A DNA stretch of 64,000 nt, from assembly GCF_025133575.1 (NCBI RefSeq), contig NZ_CP104011.1:6146965-6210964 (forward strand). The letters are read 5' to 3'. The notes beneath the pieces are model-generated. The model saw only the letters and a list, made by a program, of their open reading frames with translations, was not told the origin of the DNA and ran no database searches. Of the stretch, positions 36,096 to 44,274 are shown one piece after another. This DNA is from Pseudomonas sp. GCEP-101. Lineage in GTDB: Bacteria; Pseudomonadota; Gammaproteobacteria; Pseudomonadales; Pseudomonadaceae. Position numbers and translations under genes: made by a program. Numbering within the stretch: position 1 is the stretch's first letter; each line of letters begins with the position of its first letter.

Positions 36096-36268
36096 TTGCT
36101 GGCCTCCCGGCGCAGACGACGCGCCTCTTCTTGCAGGTAACGCCGGCGCGCCACGATGGGCGAGACGACGTTGATCGCCAGGACCACCAGGCAGATGGCG
36201 TAGGCGGACCATACGTAAGGGCCATGGTGACCCATGGCGAGGAAATCGGAGAAGGATTCGAAACTCAT
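36092..36268 (-). CDS. ccmD: Heme exporter accessory protein CcmD
   Basis: This 58-residue one-helix protein has FLAMGHHGPYVWSAYAIC with the usual aromatic run into the membrane helix (about residues 18-40). A basic cytoplasmic tail (RRRYLQEEARRLRREA) follows. CcmD helps release holo-CcmE from the CcmABC complex. The ATG overlaps the ccmC stop (ATGA) and its own stop overlaps the ccmE GTG. Confidence 0.93.
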   Translation of the reverse strand: MSFESFSDFLAMGHHGPYVWSAYAICLVVLAINVVSPIVARRRYLQEEARRLRREASK

Positions 36269-37011
36269 AGCGCGCGCTCCACCTCGGCCTTGACCCAGCT
36301 CGCGCGGGCTTCGCGCTTGAGCACTTCCAGGCGCATGCGCATCATCAGCACCACGGCGAAGAAGCAGTAGAAACCGGCGACCATCATCAGCAGCGGGATC
36401 CACATCTCCGGCGGCATCGGCGGCTTTTCGGTCAGCGTGAAGGTGGCCGGCTGGTGCAGAGTATTCCACCAGTCCACCGAGTACTTGATGATCGGGATGT
36501 TCACCACGCCGACGATGGCCAGTACCGCGCAGGCTTTGGCCGCGCTGTCGCGGTTGGTGATGGCCTGGCCCAGGGCGATGATGCCGAAATACAGGAACAG
36601 CAGGATCAGCATCGAGGTCAGGCGCGCGTCCCAGACCCACCAGGCGCCCCAGGTCGGCTTGCCCCAGATGGCACCAGTGACCAGCGCGACGAAGGTCATC
36701 CAGGCGCCGATGGGCGCGGCGCACTGCACGGCGACGTCGGCGATCTTCATCTTCCAGATCAGCCCGACCGCGCCGGCCACCGCCAGCATCACGTAGCAGG
36801 ACTGGGCGAGGAACGCCGCCGGTACGTGGATATAGATGATCCGGAAGCTATTGCCCTGCTGGTAGTCCGGCGGCGCGAAGGCCAGGCCCCAGACGGTACC
36901 GGCGACCATCAGCAGGATCGCGGCGACCGCGAACCAGGGCATCCAGCGTCCGCTGATCTCGTAGAACCACTTGGGCGAGCCAAGCTTGTGAAACCAAGTC
37001 CAGTTCATCAT
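36265..37011 (-). CDS. ccmC: Heme exporter protein CcmC
   Basis: The 248-residue protein has six membrane helices. The WWD-type signature GKPTWGAWWVWDARLTS lies near residue 120, flanked by periplasmic His residues (IIYIHVPAAF before, NTLHQPATF after) that hold heme. It loads heme onto CcmE. Two ATGs are consecutive at the start (37011 and 37008), and either could be used. ccmB lies 65 nt upstream. Confidence 0.97.
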   Translation of the reverse strand: MMNWTWFHKLGSPKWFYEISGRWMPWFAVAAILLMVAGTVWGLAFAPPDYQQGNSFRIIYIHVPAAFLAQSCYVMLAVAGAVGLIWKMKIADVAVQCAAPIGAWMTFVALVTGAIWGKPTWGAWWVWDARLTSMLILLFLYFGIIALGQAITNRDSAAKACAVLAIVGVVNIPIIKYSVDWWNTLHQPATFTLTEKPPMPPEMWIPLLMMVAGFYCFFAVVLMMRMRLEVLKREARASWVKAEVERAL

Positions 37012-37076
37012 CAGGCTCTGTCATCAAAGCTCTAGTCTGCCGCCGGTGCCGCTTCGAGAGCCCGGCGATCGTTCGT

Positions 37077-37748
37077 TCACTCGCCGACGCTGATCTTCAG
37101 CCCGGCGGCAATGGCAAAAGGCGTCAGCGTCAATGCTAACGCCGTCAGGCTGGCCAGCCACAACAGGTGCCCGGCGGTGGGCAGCCCCTGCAGCGACGCC
37201 TGCAGCGCTCCGCTGCCCAGGATCAGCACCGGAATGTAGAGCGGCAGGATCAGCAGGGCCAGCAGCAGGCCACCGCGCTTGAGGCCGACGGTGAGCGCGG
37301 CGCCCACGGCGCCCAGCAGGCTCAACACCGGCGTACCCAGCAGCAGCGACAGCAGCAGGTCCGGCAGGCAGCGCGCCGGCAGGCCCAGCATCAGGGCGAA
37401 CAGCGGCGACAGCAGCACCAGGGCCAGCCCTGAAACCAGCCAGTGTGCCAGCACTTTGGCCAGGACCAGTAGTGGCAGGGGGTGCGGCGAAAGGACCCAC
37501 TGTTCCAGGGAACCATCCTCGAAATCGCTGCGGAACAGGCCGTCCAGCGACAGCAGCACCGCCAGCAAAGCCGCGACCCAGACCAGGCCCGGCGAGAGGT
37601 TCTTGAGCATTTCCGACTCGGGACCGACCGCCAGCGGGAACAGCGCGATGACGATGGCGAAGAACACCAAAGGATTAGCCAGCTCCGCCGGACGTCGGAA
37701 CAGCAGCCGCGCTTCGCGGGCGAGCAGCAGGGTGAAGACGTTGCTCAT
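37077..37748 (-). CDS. ccmB: Heme exporter permease CcmB
   Basis: The 223-residue ABC permease has six helices. Features are LLLAREARLLFRRPAELANP at the N-terminus and LLSLDGLFRSDFEDGSLEQW, a hallmark cytoplasmic loop that contacts CcmA. It forms CcmA2BC, which drives release of heme-loaded CcmE. The ATG overlaps the ccmA stop (ATGA). The gene upstream supplies its ATPase. Confidence 0.96.
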   Translation of the reverse strand: MSNVFTLLLAREARLLFRRPAELANPLVFFAIVIALFPLAVGPESEMLKNLSPGLVWVAALLAVLLSLDGLFRSDFEDGSLEQWVLSPHPLPLLVLAKVLAHWLVSGLALVLLSPLFALMLGLPARCLPDLLLSLLLGTPVLSLLGAVGAALTVGLKRGGLLLALLILPLYIPVLILGSGALQASLQGLPTAGHLLWLASLTALALTLTPFAIAAGLKISVGE

Positions 37749-38401
37749 CGCGCCGCCACCTCCCGTGCGTGCTGGCCAAGGTCCAGGGCGCGGTACCCCT
37801 GTGGCATGCGTTCCAGGGTGTGGTGGGTGGTCAGCACCACCAGGCCACCGCGTTCGCAATGGCCGGCCAGGTGTTCTTCGAGCTGCGCCACGCCCTGCTT
37901 GTCCAGGGCGGTGAAGGGTTCGTCGAGGATCCACAACGGCGGCGCGGCCAAATACAGGCGCGCCAGGGCCACGCGGCGCTGCTGCCCGGCGGACAGGGTG
38001 TGGCAGGGAACATCCTCGAAGCCACGCAGGCCGACGGCTTCCAACGCCTGCCAGATGGCATCGCGGCTGGCCGGCTGGTGCAGCGCGCAGAGCCAGGCGA
38101 GATTCTCTTCGGCGGTCAGCAGGCCCTTGATACCCGCGGCGTGGCCGATCCACAGGAGCAGGCGCGCCAGCTCGTGGCGCTGCTCGGTCAGCGGCTTGCC
38201 ATTGAGCAGCACCTCCCCCGCGGTGGGCTGCATCAGCCCGCTGAGCAGGCGCAGCAGGCTGGTCTTGCCGCTGCCGTTGGGGCCGACGATCTGTAGCATT
38301 TCGCCCGCGCCCAGTCGCACATCGAGACGCTCGAACAGCATGCGCCAGTCCCGCTCGCAGGCGAGCGCCACGGTTTCGAGGAGGGGATGGGTCAAGGGCA
38401 T
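37745..38401 (-). CDS. ccmA: Heme exporter ATPase CcmA
   Basis: The 218-residue ABC ATPase has Walker A VGPNGSGKTSLLRLL, signature TLSAGQQRRVALARL, Walker B LWILDEPFTALD and the switch His in LTTHHTL. It powers the CcmABC heme-handling complex. I chose the ATG at 38401. A TTG two codons upstream is also in frame, and neither has a clear ribosome site. First gene of the ccm operon; a TATAAT box stands about 85 nt upstream. Confidence 0.96.
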   Translation of the reverse strand: MPLTHPLLETVALACERDWRMLFERLDVRLGAGEMLQIVGPNGSGKTSLLRLLSGLMQPTAGEVLLNGKPLTEQRHELARLLLWIGHAAGIKGLLTAEENLAWLCALHQPASRDAIWQALEAVGLRGFEDVPCHTLSAGQQRRVALARLYLAAPPLWILDEPFTALDKQGVAQLEEHLAGHCERGGLVVLTTHHTLERMPQGYRALDLGQHAREVAAR

Positions 38402-38485
38402 CGGCAACCGTCGGGCAGAAAACAGTCAGGAGTGCAAAAAAGCGGCCAAACCCGCCAGGCCGCCAAGCACGGCCGCGGGCGGCGC

Positions 38486-38491
38486 ATTATA
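38486..38491 (-). promoter_or_regulatory. Candidate -10 box of the ccm operon promoter
   Basis: A perfect TATAAT on the minus strand lies about 85 nt upstream of ccmA, in the gap after the acyltransferase gene. No good TTGACA stands 16-18 nt farther upstream, so an activator or extended contacts would be needed if this is the true promoter. Confidence 0.4.
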
Positions 38492-38543
38492 CACAGCCGT
38501 TCCTACACCCGACGTCAGGTTTTTCGACAGGGTGTAACGCGCC

Positions 38544-39179
38544 TCAGGCCCTGCGGCGGGCCCCTGGGCTGTCATGATCGTCCGGCTGCGCCTCTTCGTC
38601 GCGGGCACGACGGGTATGGATGGTGCTGATCGGCGACGTTTCCTGCTGCTTGATCAGACTATGAGTATGCCGCGAGATATAGGAGTGGTTGGCCGGGATA
38701 TCCCGGTTGACAAAGGCCGAGGCACCAACCGACACGTTGTCACCGATGTGGAGGCCGTCGCCGATGATGCAGACATTGGCACCGAGGCTGACGTTGTCGC
38801 CGATGAGGATCGGCGCACTGCCATCGTTCTTCTGGCCGATGGTGGTGTTCTGGAAGATGCTGAAATTCTTGCCGATCACCGCCTTGCGGGTGATTACGAT
38901 GCCAACCAGGTGAGGGATGTAAAGCCCCTCACCCACCGGGATAGTAATCGGAATCTCGATACCGAAGCGCTCGGCGAGGCGATCACCCAGGCGCATGGCG
39001 CGCTTCTGCCAGAAGGCGCTGGGGCTGGAGTGCAGGTATTGGGCGACGCGGAACCAGAACATGTAACGATACCGGGCGCGCTGCCGGCAGCGACGATGAA
39101 GCCGAGTCCAGCTGAAGCGGCTTTCCTCGCCCCCCAGGATCTCGATCCGCCACAGTCGTTTCAATTCCGCGAAGGTCAT
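38544..39179 (-). CDS. Hexapeptide-repeat O-acetyltransferase (serine acetyltransferase-like)
   Basis: The 211-residue protein has a helical N-terminus with RYRYMFWFRVAQYLHS and a left-handed beta-helix of hexapeptide repeats. That fold shows in IVITRKAVIGKNFSIFQN, TTIGQKNDGSAPILIGDNV and IGDNVSVGASAFVNRDIP. An acidic/basic disordered tail closes it. Relatives acetylate serine or capsule/LPS sugars. The N-terminus lacks the long CysE helical domain, so polysaccharide modification is likelier. It lies upstream of ccmA, divergent from the FliK-like gene. Confidence 0.88.
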   Translation of the reverse strand: MTFAELKRLWRIEILGGEESRFSWTRLHRRCRQRARYRYMFWFRVAQYLHSSPSAFWQKRAMRLGDRLAERFGIEIPITIPVGEGLYIPHLVGIVITRKAVIGKNFSIFQNTTIGQKNDGSAPILIGDNVSLGANVCIIGDGLHIGDNVSVGASAFVNRDIPANHSYISRHTHSLIKQQETSPISTIHTRRARDEEAQPDDHDSPGARRRA

Positions 39180-39479
39180 TACTGCATTCCACTTGATTCA
39201 GCCTGCGGTCCCTGCGGCAATGAAAACGCAATATTACTCTGATACCGCCCATCGGCACAAAACAACGCTGCGTTCGCCAAGAGGCAACAATCGCGTAAGT
39301 CCTTGCCACACCGGGATTTGCGGCACTTGGCCGAAGGCCGATGCTGTCATTGTGCCAACGGATCCTTAAACCTCTCTTAAGGAATCCGCGAGCGCCGCCG
39401 TCGGCCGAACGGTCTAAAGTGCCGTGCATCGCCGCCGATACACTGGGCGTATACCCGTCACTCCGCCTACAGGTCTTCG
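39180..39479. other. Divergent intergenic region between acyltransferase and fliK-like gene
   Basis: No gene is visible in these 300 bp. The only clear signal is a sigma-28-type promoter at 39415-39441 reading toward the FliK-like gene. A CTTAAA...CTCTCTTAAGG-like A/T patch near 39363-39382 may belong to an upstream element. Confidence 0.6.
39415..39441 (+). promoter_or_regulatory. Sigma-28 (FliA) promoter of the fliK-like/flhB-like operon
   Basis: TAAAGTGC (-35) and GCCGATAC (-10) are separated by exactly 11 nt, against the flagellar consensus TAAAGTTT-N11-GCCGATAA. Only three of sixteen consensus positions differ. Initiation would fall near 39448, giving a leader of about 30 nt before the ATG at 39480. 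FliA itself is encoded in this window at 53384-54133. Confidence 0.82.
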
Positions 39480-41102
39480 ATGCCGAGCGAAATTGGCGTT
39501 TCCCGCCCGCTACCGCCCACGCCGACGCTGCGCAGCTCGCCGAGTGCTGCCGAGTTGACGCTCAAGCTCGCGCAGAGCCTGGGCGACCTGCTGCCGCCGG
39601 GGGACAAGGCGCATGCCGAGGTGCTGGCGGTGCGCGAGGGGCAGGTGAATTTCCAGTTGCTGCTGCGCCTGACGATGGCCGGCGGCCAACAGGCCCTGGT
39701 GGTGGCGGAAAGTCCCCAGGCGCTGCCCAAGGGCAGCACCCTGCAGCTGTCGATGACGAACCCGACCAGCCTTGCCGCCACCTTGCTGACGCAACCGAGC
39801 CTCGGCTCGCTGGGGCTGGCCGGGACCAGCCAGGCGCCGCTGGGCAGCCTCGACCTCGACGTGTTGCCGGTGGGCACGCTGATCCAGGGCAAGGTGGATG
39901 CCAGCCAGGCCATCGCCCTGGGCAAGGCCGAACAGGTGGTCTACAAGGTGCTGGTCACCCTGCTCAACACCCCGCTGGCGGGGCGCCAGCTGAGCCTCGA
40001 ATCGCCCAACCCACTGCCCCTCAACAGCCTGCTCAGCGCTCGGGTGCAGGATCAACAAGCCTTGCAGTTCCTGCCGATGAACGCGCGCCTGGAGCAACTC
40101 GACCTGAGCCTGCAGCTCGGCGTCCAGCAGAGCCGTCAGGGCCCGCTGGACGGCCTGTTCAAGGCGCTACAGGGCATGGCCAGCAATCCCAACGCGGCCC
40201 AGGACGCCAGCCCGGAATTGCGCCAGGCGGTGGACAAGCTGCTTGGCGCCCTGCCCGACGTGCGTCAACTCAGCGATGCCAAGGGCGTGGCCCAGGCCTT
40301 CCAGCAGAGCGGCGTGTTCCTCGAAGGGCAATTGCTGCGCGGCGTGGAAGGCCTGCCGCAGGACCTCAAGGCCAACCTGCTGCGGCTGATCGCTCAACTG
40401 CTGCCGGCCGTTCAGGGCGGCACCGCGGCTGCGGTACTGAGCAACCTGCCGGGTACCGCCCTGGCCGGAGCCAACAACCTGGCCCAGGCCATGCCGGCCT
40501 TCGTGCGCAACGCGCTGGGCGTGATCGGTCAGAGCAGCGGCCGCGCGCCAGCCCCGGTCAGCTTCCCGCTGCCCAGCCGGCTGGCCAATGAATTGGAGGA
40601 GGAAGGCGACCTCGAATCGCTGCTCAAGCTCGCCGCCGCCGCCGTCGCCCGCCTGCAGACCCACCAGTTGGGCAGCCTGGCACAGAGCGACGTGCTGCCC
40701 GACGGCACGGTACTGAACACCTGGCAGCTGGAAATTCCCCTGCGCCATCAGCAGCAGCTGGTACCGATCCAGGTGCGTATCCAGCAGGAGGAAAAGGACT
40801 CCCAGGGCAAGGACCGGGACCAGCCGCCGCGCGAGATGCTCTGGCGCGTCGACCTCGCCTTCGACCTGGACAGCCTCGGCCCGCTGCAAGTCCAGGCCAC
40901 CCTCGCCCACGGCAGCATCGGCACCCAGCTGTGGGCCGAGCGCGCCAGCACCGCCAGCCTGATCGACGGCGAGCTGGGCACGCTGCGCCAGCGGCTGAAT
41001 GACGCCGGGCTGACGGTGGGTGAACTGAGCTGTCGCCAGGGCAAGCCGCCCCAGGGCACGCGCACGGCCGTGGAGCAGCGCTGGGTGGATGAGACCGCAT
41101 GA
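39480..41102 (+). CDS. fliK: FliK-family flagellar hook-length control protein
   Basis: A 540-residue protein of the FliK type. A long, low-complexity Gln/Ala/Leu-rich N-terminal part (residues 1-370) precedes a compact C-terminal Flg_hook domain (about residues 400-520, with MLWRVDLAFDLDSLGPLQVQ and LRQRLNDAGLTVGELSC). FliK measures the hook and switches export specificity through FlhB. The start has only a weak AGG. Pseudomonas usually has another fliK elsewhere, so this may be the second copy. It is followed by an FlhB-like gene overlapping its stop by 4 nt. Confidence 0.85.
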   Translation: MPSEIGVSRPLPPTPTLRSSPSAAELTLKLAQSLGDLLPPGDKAHAEVLAVREGQVNFQLLLRLTMAGGQQALVVAESPQALPKGSTLQLSMTNPTSLAATLLTQPSLGSLGLAGTSQAPLGSLDLDVLPVGTLIQGKVDASQAIALGKAEQVVYKVLVTLLNTPLAGRQLSLESPNPLPLNSLLSARVQDQQALQFLPMNARLEQLDLSLQLGVQQSRQGPLDGLFKALQGMASNPNAAQDASPELRQAVDKLLGALPDVRQLSDAKGVAQAFQQSGVFLEGQLLRGVEGLPQDLKANLLRLIAQLLPAVQGGTAAAVLSNLPGTALAGANNLAQAMPAFVRNALGVIGQSSGRAPAPVSFPLPSRLANELEEEGDLESLLKLAAAAVARLQTHQLGSLAQSDVLPDGTVLNTWQLEIPLRHQQQLVPIQVRIQQEEKDSQGKDRDQPPREMLWRVDLAFDLDSLGPLQVQATLAHGSIGTQLWAERASTASLIDGELGTLRQRLNDAGLTVGELSCRQGKPPQGTRTAVEQRWVDETA

Positions 41103-41440
41103 AAAAGGCCAGAAAAGCGCCACGCCAGGCCATCGCCCTCAACTACGACGGTCAGAGCGCGCCGACACTGACCGCCAAGGGCGACGACGAGCTGGCGGAG
41201 ACCATCCTCGCCATCGCCCGTCATCATGAGGTGCCGATCTACGAGAACGGCGAACTGGTGCGCCTGCTGGCACGGCTGGAACTGGGCGATGCGATACCCG
41301 AGGCGCTCTACCGCACCATCGCGGAGATCATCGCCTTCGCCTGGTACCTCAAGGGCAAGAGCCCGTTGAATGACAACCCGGGCGCCGCGCCGGATGCAAT
41401 GCCGCTCTTGCTGGAAGGCCCGGCCTCGCGGCGTCGCTGA
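41099..41440 (+). CDS. FlhB-like C-terminal domain protein (FlhX type)
   Basis: The 113-residue soluble protein matches only the cytoplasmic end of FlhB: APTLTAKGDDELAETILAIA, VPIYENGELVRLLARLELGD and IPEALYRTIAEIIAFAWYLKG. The N^PTH autocleavage motif is absent, with the sequence reading ALNYDG where it would stand, so it resembles the product left after FlhB cleavage. FlhX in other bacteria can stand in for that domain in substrate switching. Its ATG overlaps the fliK stop (ATGA), a fitting partner. Confidence 0.85.
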   Translation: MKKARKAPRQAIALNYDGQSAPTLTAKGDDELAETILAIARHHEVPIYENGELVRLLARLELGDAIPEALYRTIAEIIAFAWYLKGKSPLNDNPGAAPDAMPLLLEGPASRRR

Positions 41441-41444
41441 CTCC

Positions 41445-41942
41445 TCAGGAACGGCAGGCGCAGCCAGTGCGGGCCGGCGCCGAGTCGCCGACCGGTGCGA
41501 AGTCGCGGAATTCCCCCACCGACCTGCGAATCGGCTGCTCGTCCTCGCTGTGGTAGAGCACCATGCTGCTGGTCACTTCCCGCAGCTGCGCCAGGGACAA
41601 CGGCTTGTCCAGCACGTCCAGCAGCGGCACGCGGTTGGCCCAGGCCCACTGCATCAGCCCGCGCTTTTCCTCGGCGCTGTAGTGCCCCACCAGCAGGAAC
41701 TGGCGGAAGGTATTGCTCTGGCTCAGCGCCTTGAGGCTCAACAATTCGCTGGGGCCGGGGCGGAAATCATCGTGGATGAACAGCCCGTAGCGCTGCCGGT
41801 TGGCAAGCGCCTTGCGCACTTCGTCCAGGTTCAGGCACAGGCTCAGGTGGTAGAACTCCAGGCGGTTGAGCAGCACGCTGTAGTTCAGGAGCCGGCCGGG
41901 ATTCGAGCACAGCACCATCGCCCGATGGGAAATCGTCGCCAT
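41445..41942 (-). CDS. Receiver-like protein, probably degenerate, unknown function
   Basis: A 165-residue protein with a CheY-like alternating alpha/beta pattern: HRAMVLCSNPGRLLNYSVLL, then YGLFIHDDFRPGP around the expected phospho-site, FRQFLLVGHYSAEEK and LLDVLDKPLSLAQLREV with the conserved Lys-Pro. The N-terminal acidic pair is missing, so phosphorylation is doubtful. The chosen ATG at 41942 has GAGG 8 nt upstream. A C-terminal GCACRS adds two Cys. It is convergent with the flhB-like gene, stops 4 nt apart. Confidence 0.7.
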   Translation of the reverse strand: MATISHRAMVLCSNPGRLLNYSVLLNRLEFYHLSLCLNLDEVRKALANRQRYGLFIHDDFRPGPSELLSLKALSQSNTFRQFLLVGHYSAEEKRGLMQWAWANRVPLLDVLDKPLSLAQLREVTSSMVLYHSEDEQPIRRSVGEFRDFAPVGDSAPARTGCACRS

Positions 41943-42393
41943 TTCGATGGCCTCGATAACAGTTGATGGGGCCAATGTAGCGACGAATTGACGCCCTTCT
42001 TATCAGACGAGTCCTAATCCGCTGTAGTGGAAATCCTACTTATAAGACTTCCCGACGGCCGGTTTCCGACATTGCGCCGCGGGCATCGCTTTGTTCAGCC
42101 CCTTTGCCGCCTGTTCGAGTCATCTCGGCAGCGCGCCACCGGCGGGCCGCGAGCGCGGCCAGGCGGGGCACCGGCAAATGTCCAACCCGTTCATTCTTTG
42201 CACAAGAAGCCGCGCCGCCACTTGAGAAACGGATGAAGGAATGGGGAACGCGGGTTAAACACCCAGGTTCCTATGAGTTTCTCGTTCATCGAACGCGACC
42301 TGTCCATCCGCGTGGTCAGGCCCCCAGGGAAACCCGCACGGATTTTCCCTTCCATCCGTTCGTATCGTCATTTGTCGGCAAGGAAGTTTGATC
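41943..42393. other. Gene-free leader region before the permease
   Basis: No gene, recognised repeat family or strong promoter is visible in these 450 bp between two divergent genes. Base composition near 42000-42060 is less GC-rich than the surroundings, so promoters of both genes could lie there. Confidence 0.5.
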
Positions 42394-43803
42394 GTGAGCA
42401 GCACGCATGAAGCAGGCAACACGCCTCACCACAACGAACTCAGGGGCGGACTGAAATCCCGCCACCTGACCATGATGTCCATCGCCGGCGTCATCGGCGC
42501 GGCACTCTTCGTCGGTTCCGGTAAAACCATCGCCCTGGCGGGGCCCGCGGCCGTGCTGGCCTACCTGGGCGGCGGCATCCTGGTGGTGCTGGTGATGCGG
42601 ATGCTCGGCGAGATGGCGGTCGCCCAGCCGGACACCGGTTCCTTCTCCACCTATGCCGACCGCGCCATCGGGCGCTGGGCCGGCTTCACCATCGGCTGGT
42701 TGTACTGGTACTTCTGGGCCTTGCTGATGGGCTGGGAAGCCTTCGTCGCCGGCAACATCCTCAACAGCTGGTTCCCGATGATCCCCGGCTGGGGCTTCGC
42801 GCTGATCGTCACGCTGTCGCTGATCGTGGTGAACTTCATGAACGTGCGCAGCTATGGCGAGTTCGAGTTCTGGTTCGCCCTGATCAAGGTGGTCGCCATC
42901 GTCATCTTCATCATCATCGGCGGCCTGGCGATCGCCCACCTGTGGCCGTGGGGCAGCACCGGCGGCTGGTCGAACCTGACCGCCAACGGCGGCTTCATGC
43001 CCAACGGCGGCAAATCGGTGGTGGTCGCCCTGCTTGGCGTGATGTTCGCCTTTCTCGGCGCGGAGATCGTCACGGTGGCCGCCGCCGAGTCGGCCAATCC
43101 CGACAAGGCGATCATCCGCACCACCAAGTCGGTGGTCTGGCGGATCTGCCTGTTCTATATCGGCTCGATCTTCATCGTGGTCGCCCTGGTGCCGTGGAAC
43201 CACCCGCAGCTGGGCGACCCGACCTGGGGTTCGTACCGCGTCACCCTGGACGCGCTGGGCATTCCCTACACCGGCCTGATCGTCAACTTCGTGGTGCTGA
43301 CCTCGGTGTGCAGCTGCTTCAACTCGGCGCTCTACACCGCGTCGCGCATGCTCTATTCCCTGGCGCGCCGTGGCGACGCCCACCGCATCATGCAGACCAC
43401 CGGCCGGCGCACCGGCACGCCGTACGTAGGCGTGCTGATCTCCAGCCTCTTCGCGCTGGTGGCGATCTTCCTCACCGCCATGCAATGGATGGACGTCTAT
43501 GACGTGCTGATGCAGGCCACCGGGACCATCGCCCTGCTGGTCTACCTCGCCATTGCCTTCTCGCAATTGAGGATGCGCCGCAAGCTGGAGGCAGAAGGCC
43601 GGGAGATCAAGCTCAAGGTCTGGCTGTTCCCCTGGCTGACCTACGGAGTGATCGCCTTCATCATCGGCGCCTTCATCGTCATGGTGTGGGAAGGCACCTA
43701 CTTCTACGAAGTAGTCTACACGCTGCTGCTGGCGGCAGTGATCGTGACCATGGGCCTGATTGCACAGCGCTTCGATATCGGTACGACAAACCGCAAAGGC
43801 TGA
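42394..43803 (+). CDS. APC-family amino acid permease (GabP/BauD-like)
   Basis: The 469-residue protein has twelve helices. The AAT-family signature starts GLKSRHLTMMSIAGVIGAAL and continues FVGSGKTIALAGPAAVLAYL. GEMAVAQPDTGSFSTYADRA follows. It matches 4-aminobutyrate/beta-alanine permeases of Pseudomonas, though substrate choice within the family is hard to predict. The start is GTG at 42394, 8 nt after AAGGAA. A TTG two codons upstream is less likely. It lies between flagellar modules with no catabolic gene beside it. Confidence 0.9.
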   Translation: MSSTHEAGNTPHHNELRGGLKSRHLTMMSIAGVIGAALFVGSGKTIALAGPAAVLAYLGGGILVVLVMRMLGEMAVAQPDTGSFSTYADRAIGRWAGFTIGWLYWYFWALLMGWEAFVAGNILNSWFPMIPGWGFALIVTLSLIVVNFMNVRSYGEFEFWFALIKVVAIVIFIIIGGLAIAHLWPWGSTGGWSNLTANGGFMPNGGKSVVVALLGVMFAFLGAEIVTVAAAESANPDKAIIRTTKSVVWRICLFYIGSIFIVVALVPWNHPQLGDPTWGSYRVTLDALGIPYTGLIVNFVVLTSVCSCFNSALYTASRMLYSLARRGDAHRIMQTTGRRTGTPYVGVLISSLFALVAIFLTAMQWMDVYDVLMQATGTIALLVYLAIAFSQLRMRRKLEAEGREIKLKVWLFPWLTYGVIAFIIGAFIVMVWEGTYFYEVVYTLLLAAVIVTMGLIAQRFDIGTTNRKG

Positions 43804-43821
43804 AGACCTGCCGGATGAATG

Positions 43822-43848
43822 CGAGGCCCCACGTCCGGGGCCTCGTTT
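43822..43848 (+). terminator. Terminator after the permease gene
   Basis: A perfect 9-bp stem CGAGGCCCC/GGGGCCTCG (43822-43830 with 43837-43845, 6-nt loop) is followed by TTT, 18 nt past the stop codon. It separates the permease from the convergent chemotaxis operon. Confidence 0.85.
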
Positions 43849-43865
43849 CGTCGGGGCGGCGCTTG

Positions 43866-44273
43866 CTAGTCGCGCGCCTTGCCTTGATGCAGCCGGGCGA
43901 CCAGCTCGGCCTCGGCCTGGGACAGGCCGCAGCTCTGGGTCAGGTCTTCCGGGCTGGCGCCCATGCCGACCAGGCGCGCAGCCTGGCTGAAGGACAGGCT
44001 GGTGGGGTCGCGCTGCTCGATGCGCACCAGACGCTCGGGCAGCGGCGCGACCTGCTTGCTCAGCTCGCGCAGTTCCTCGCCCATGCGGACGTTGATCTGC
44101 TGGTACGACTCGATGCGCTTGCCCTGCTCTTTCAGGCGCTGCTCGAACACCGCCAATTGCTTGGTCAGCTCCACCGTCTGGGCTTGCTGGGCGCGCTGCC
44201 GGCCGGACAGCCAGACGCAGGCGCCAGCAAGGGCGACGCAGGCGACCGCGAGCACCACCAGTGCAATCAGCAC
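43866..44273 (-). CDS. DUF2802 membrane-anchored coiled-coil protein
   Basis: The 135-residue protein has one N-terminal helix (MLIALVVLAVACVALAGACV) and a coiled coil (AQQAQTVELTKQLAVFEQRL to about residue 75). A C-terminal segment SLSFSQAARLVGMGASPEDL looks like a small helix-turn-helix-type fold common to DUF2802. It ends the che operon as in P. aeruginosa, with a role probably tied to motility but unproven. The start seems to be GTG at 44273, one nucleotide beyond the cheW stop. Confidence 0.85.
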   Translation of the reverse strand: MLIALVVLAVACVALAGACVWLSGRQRAQQAQTVELTKQLAVFEQRLKEQGKRIESYQQINVRMGEELRELSKQVAPLPERLVRIEQRDPTSLSFSQAARLVGMGASPEDLTQSCGLSQAEAELVARLHQGKARD

Positions 44274-44274
44274 C

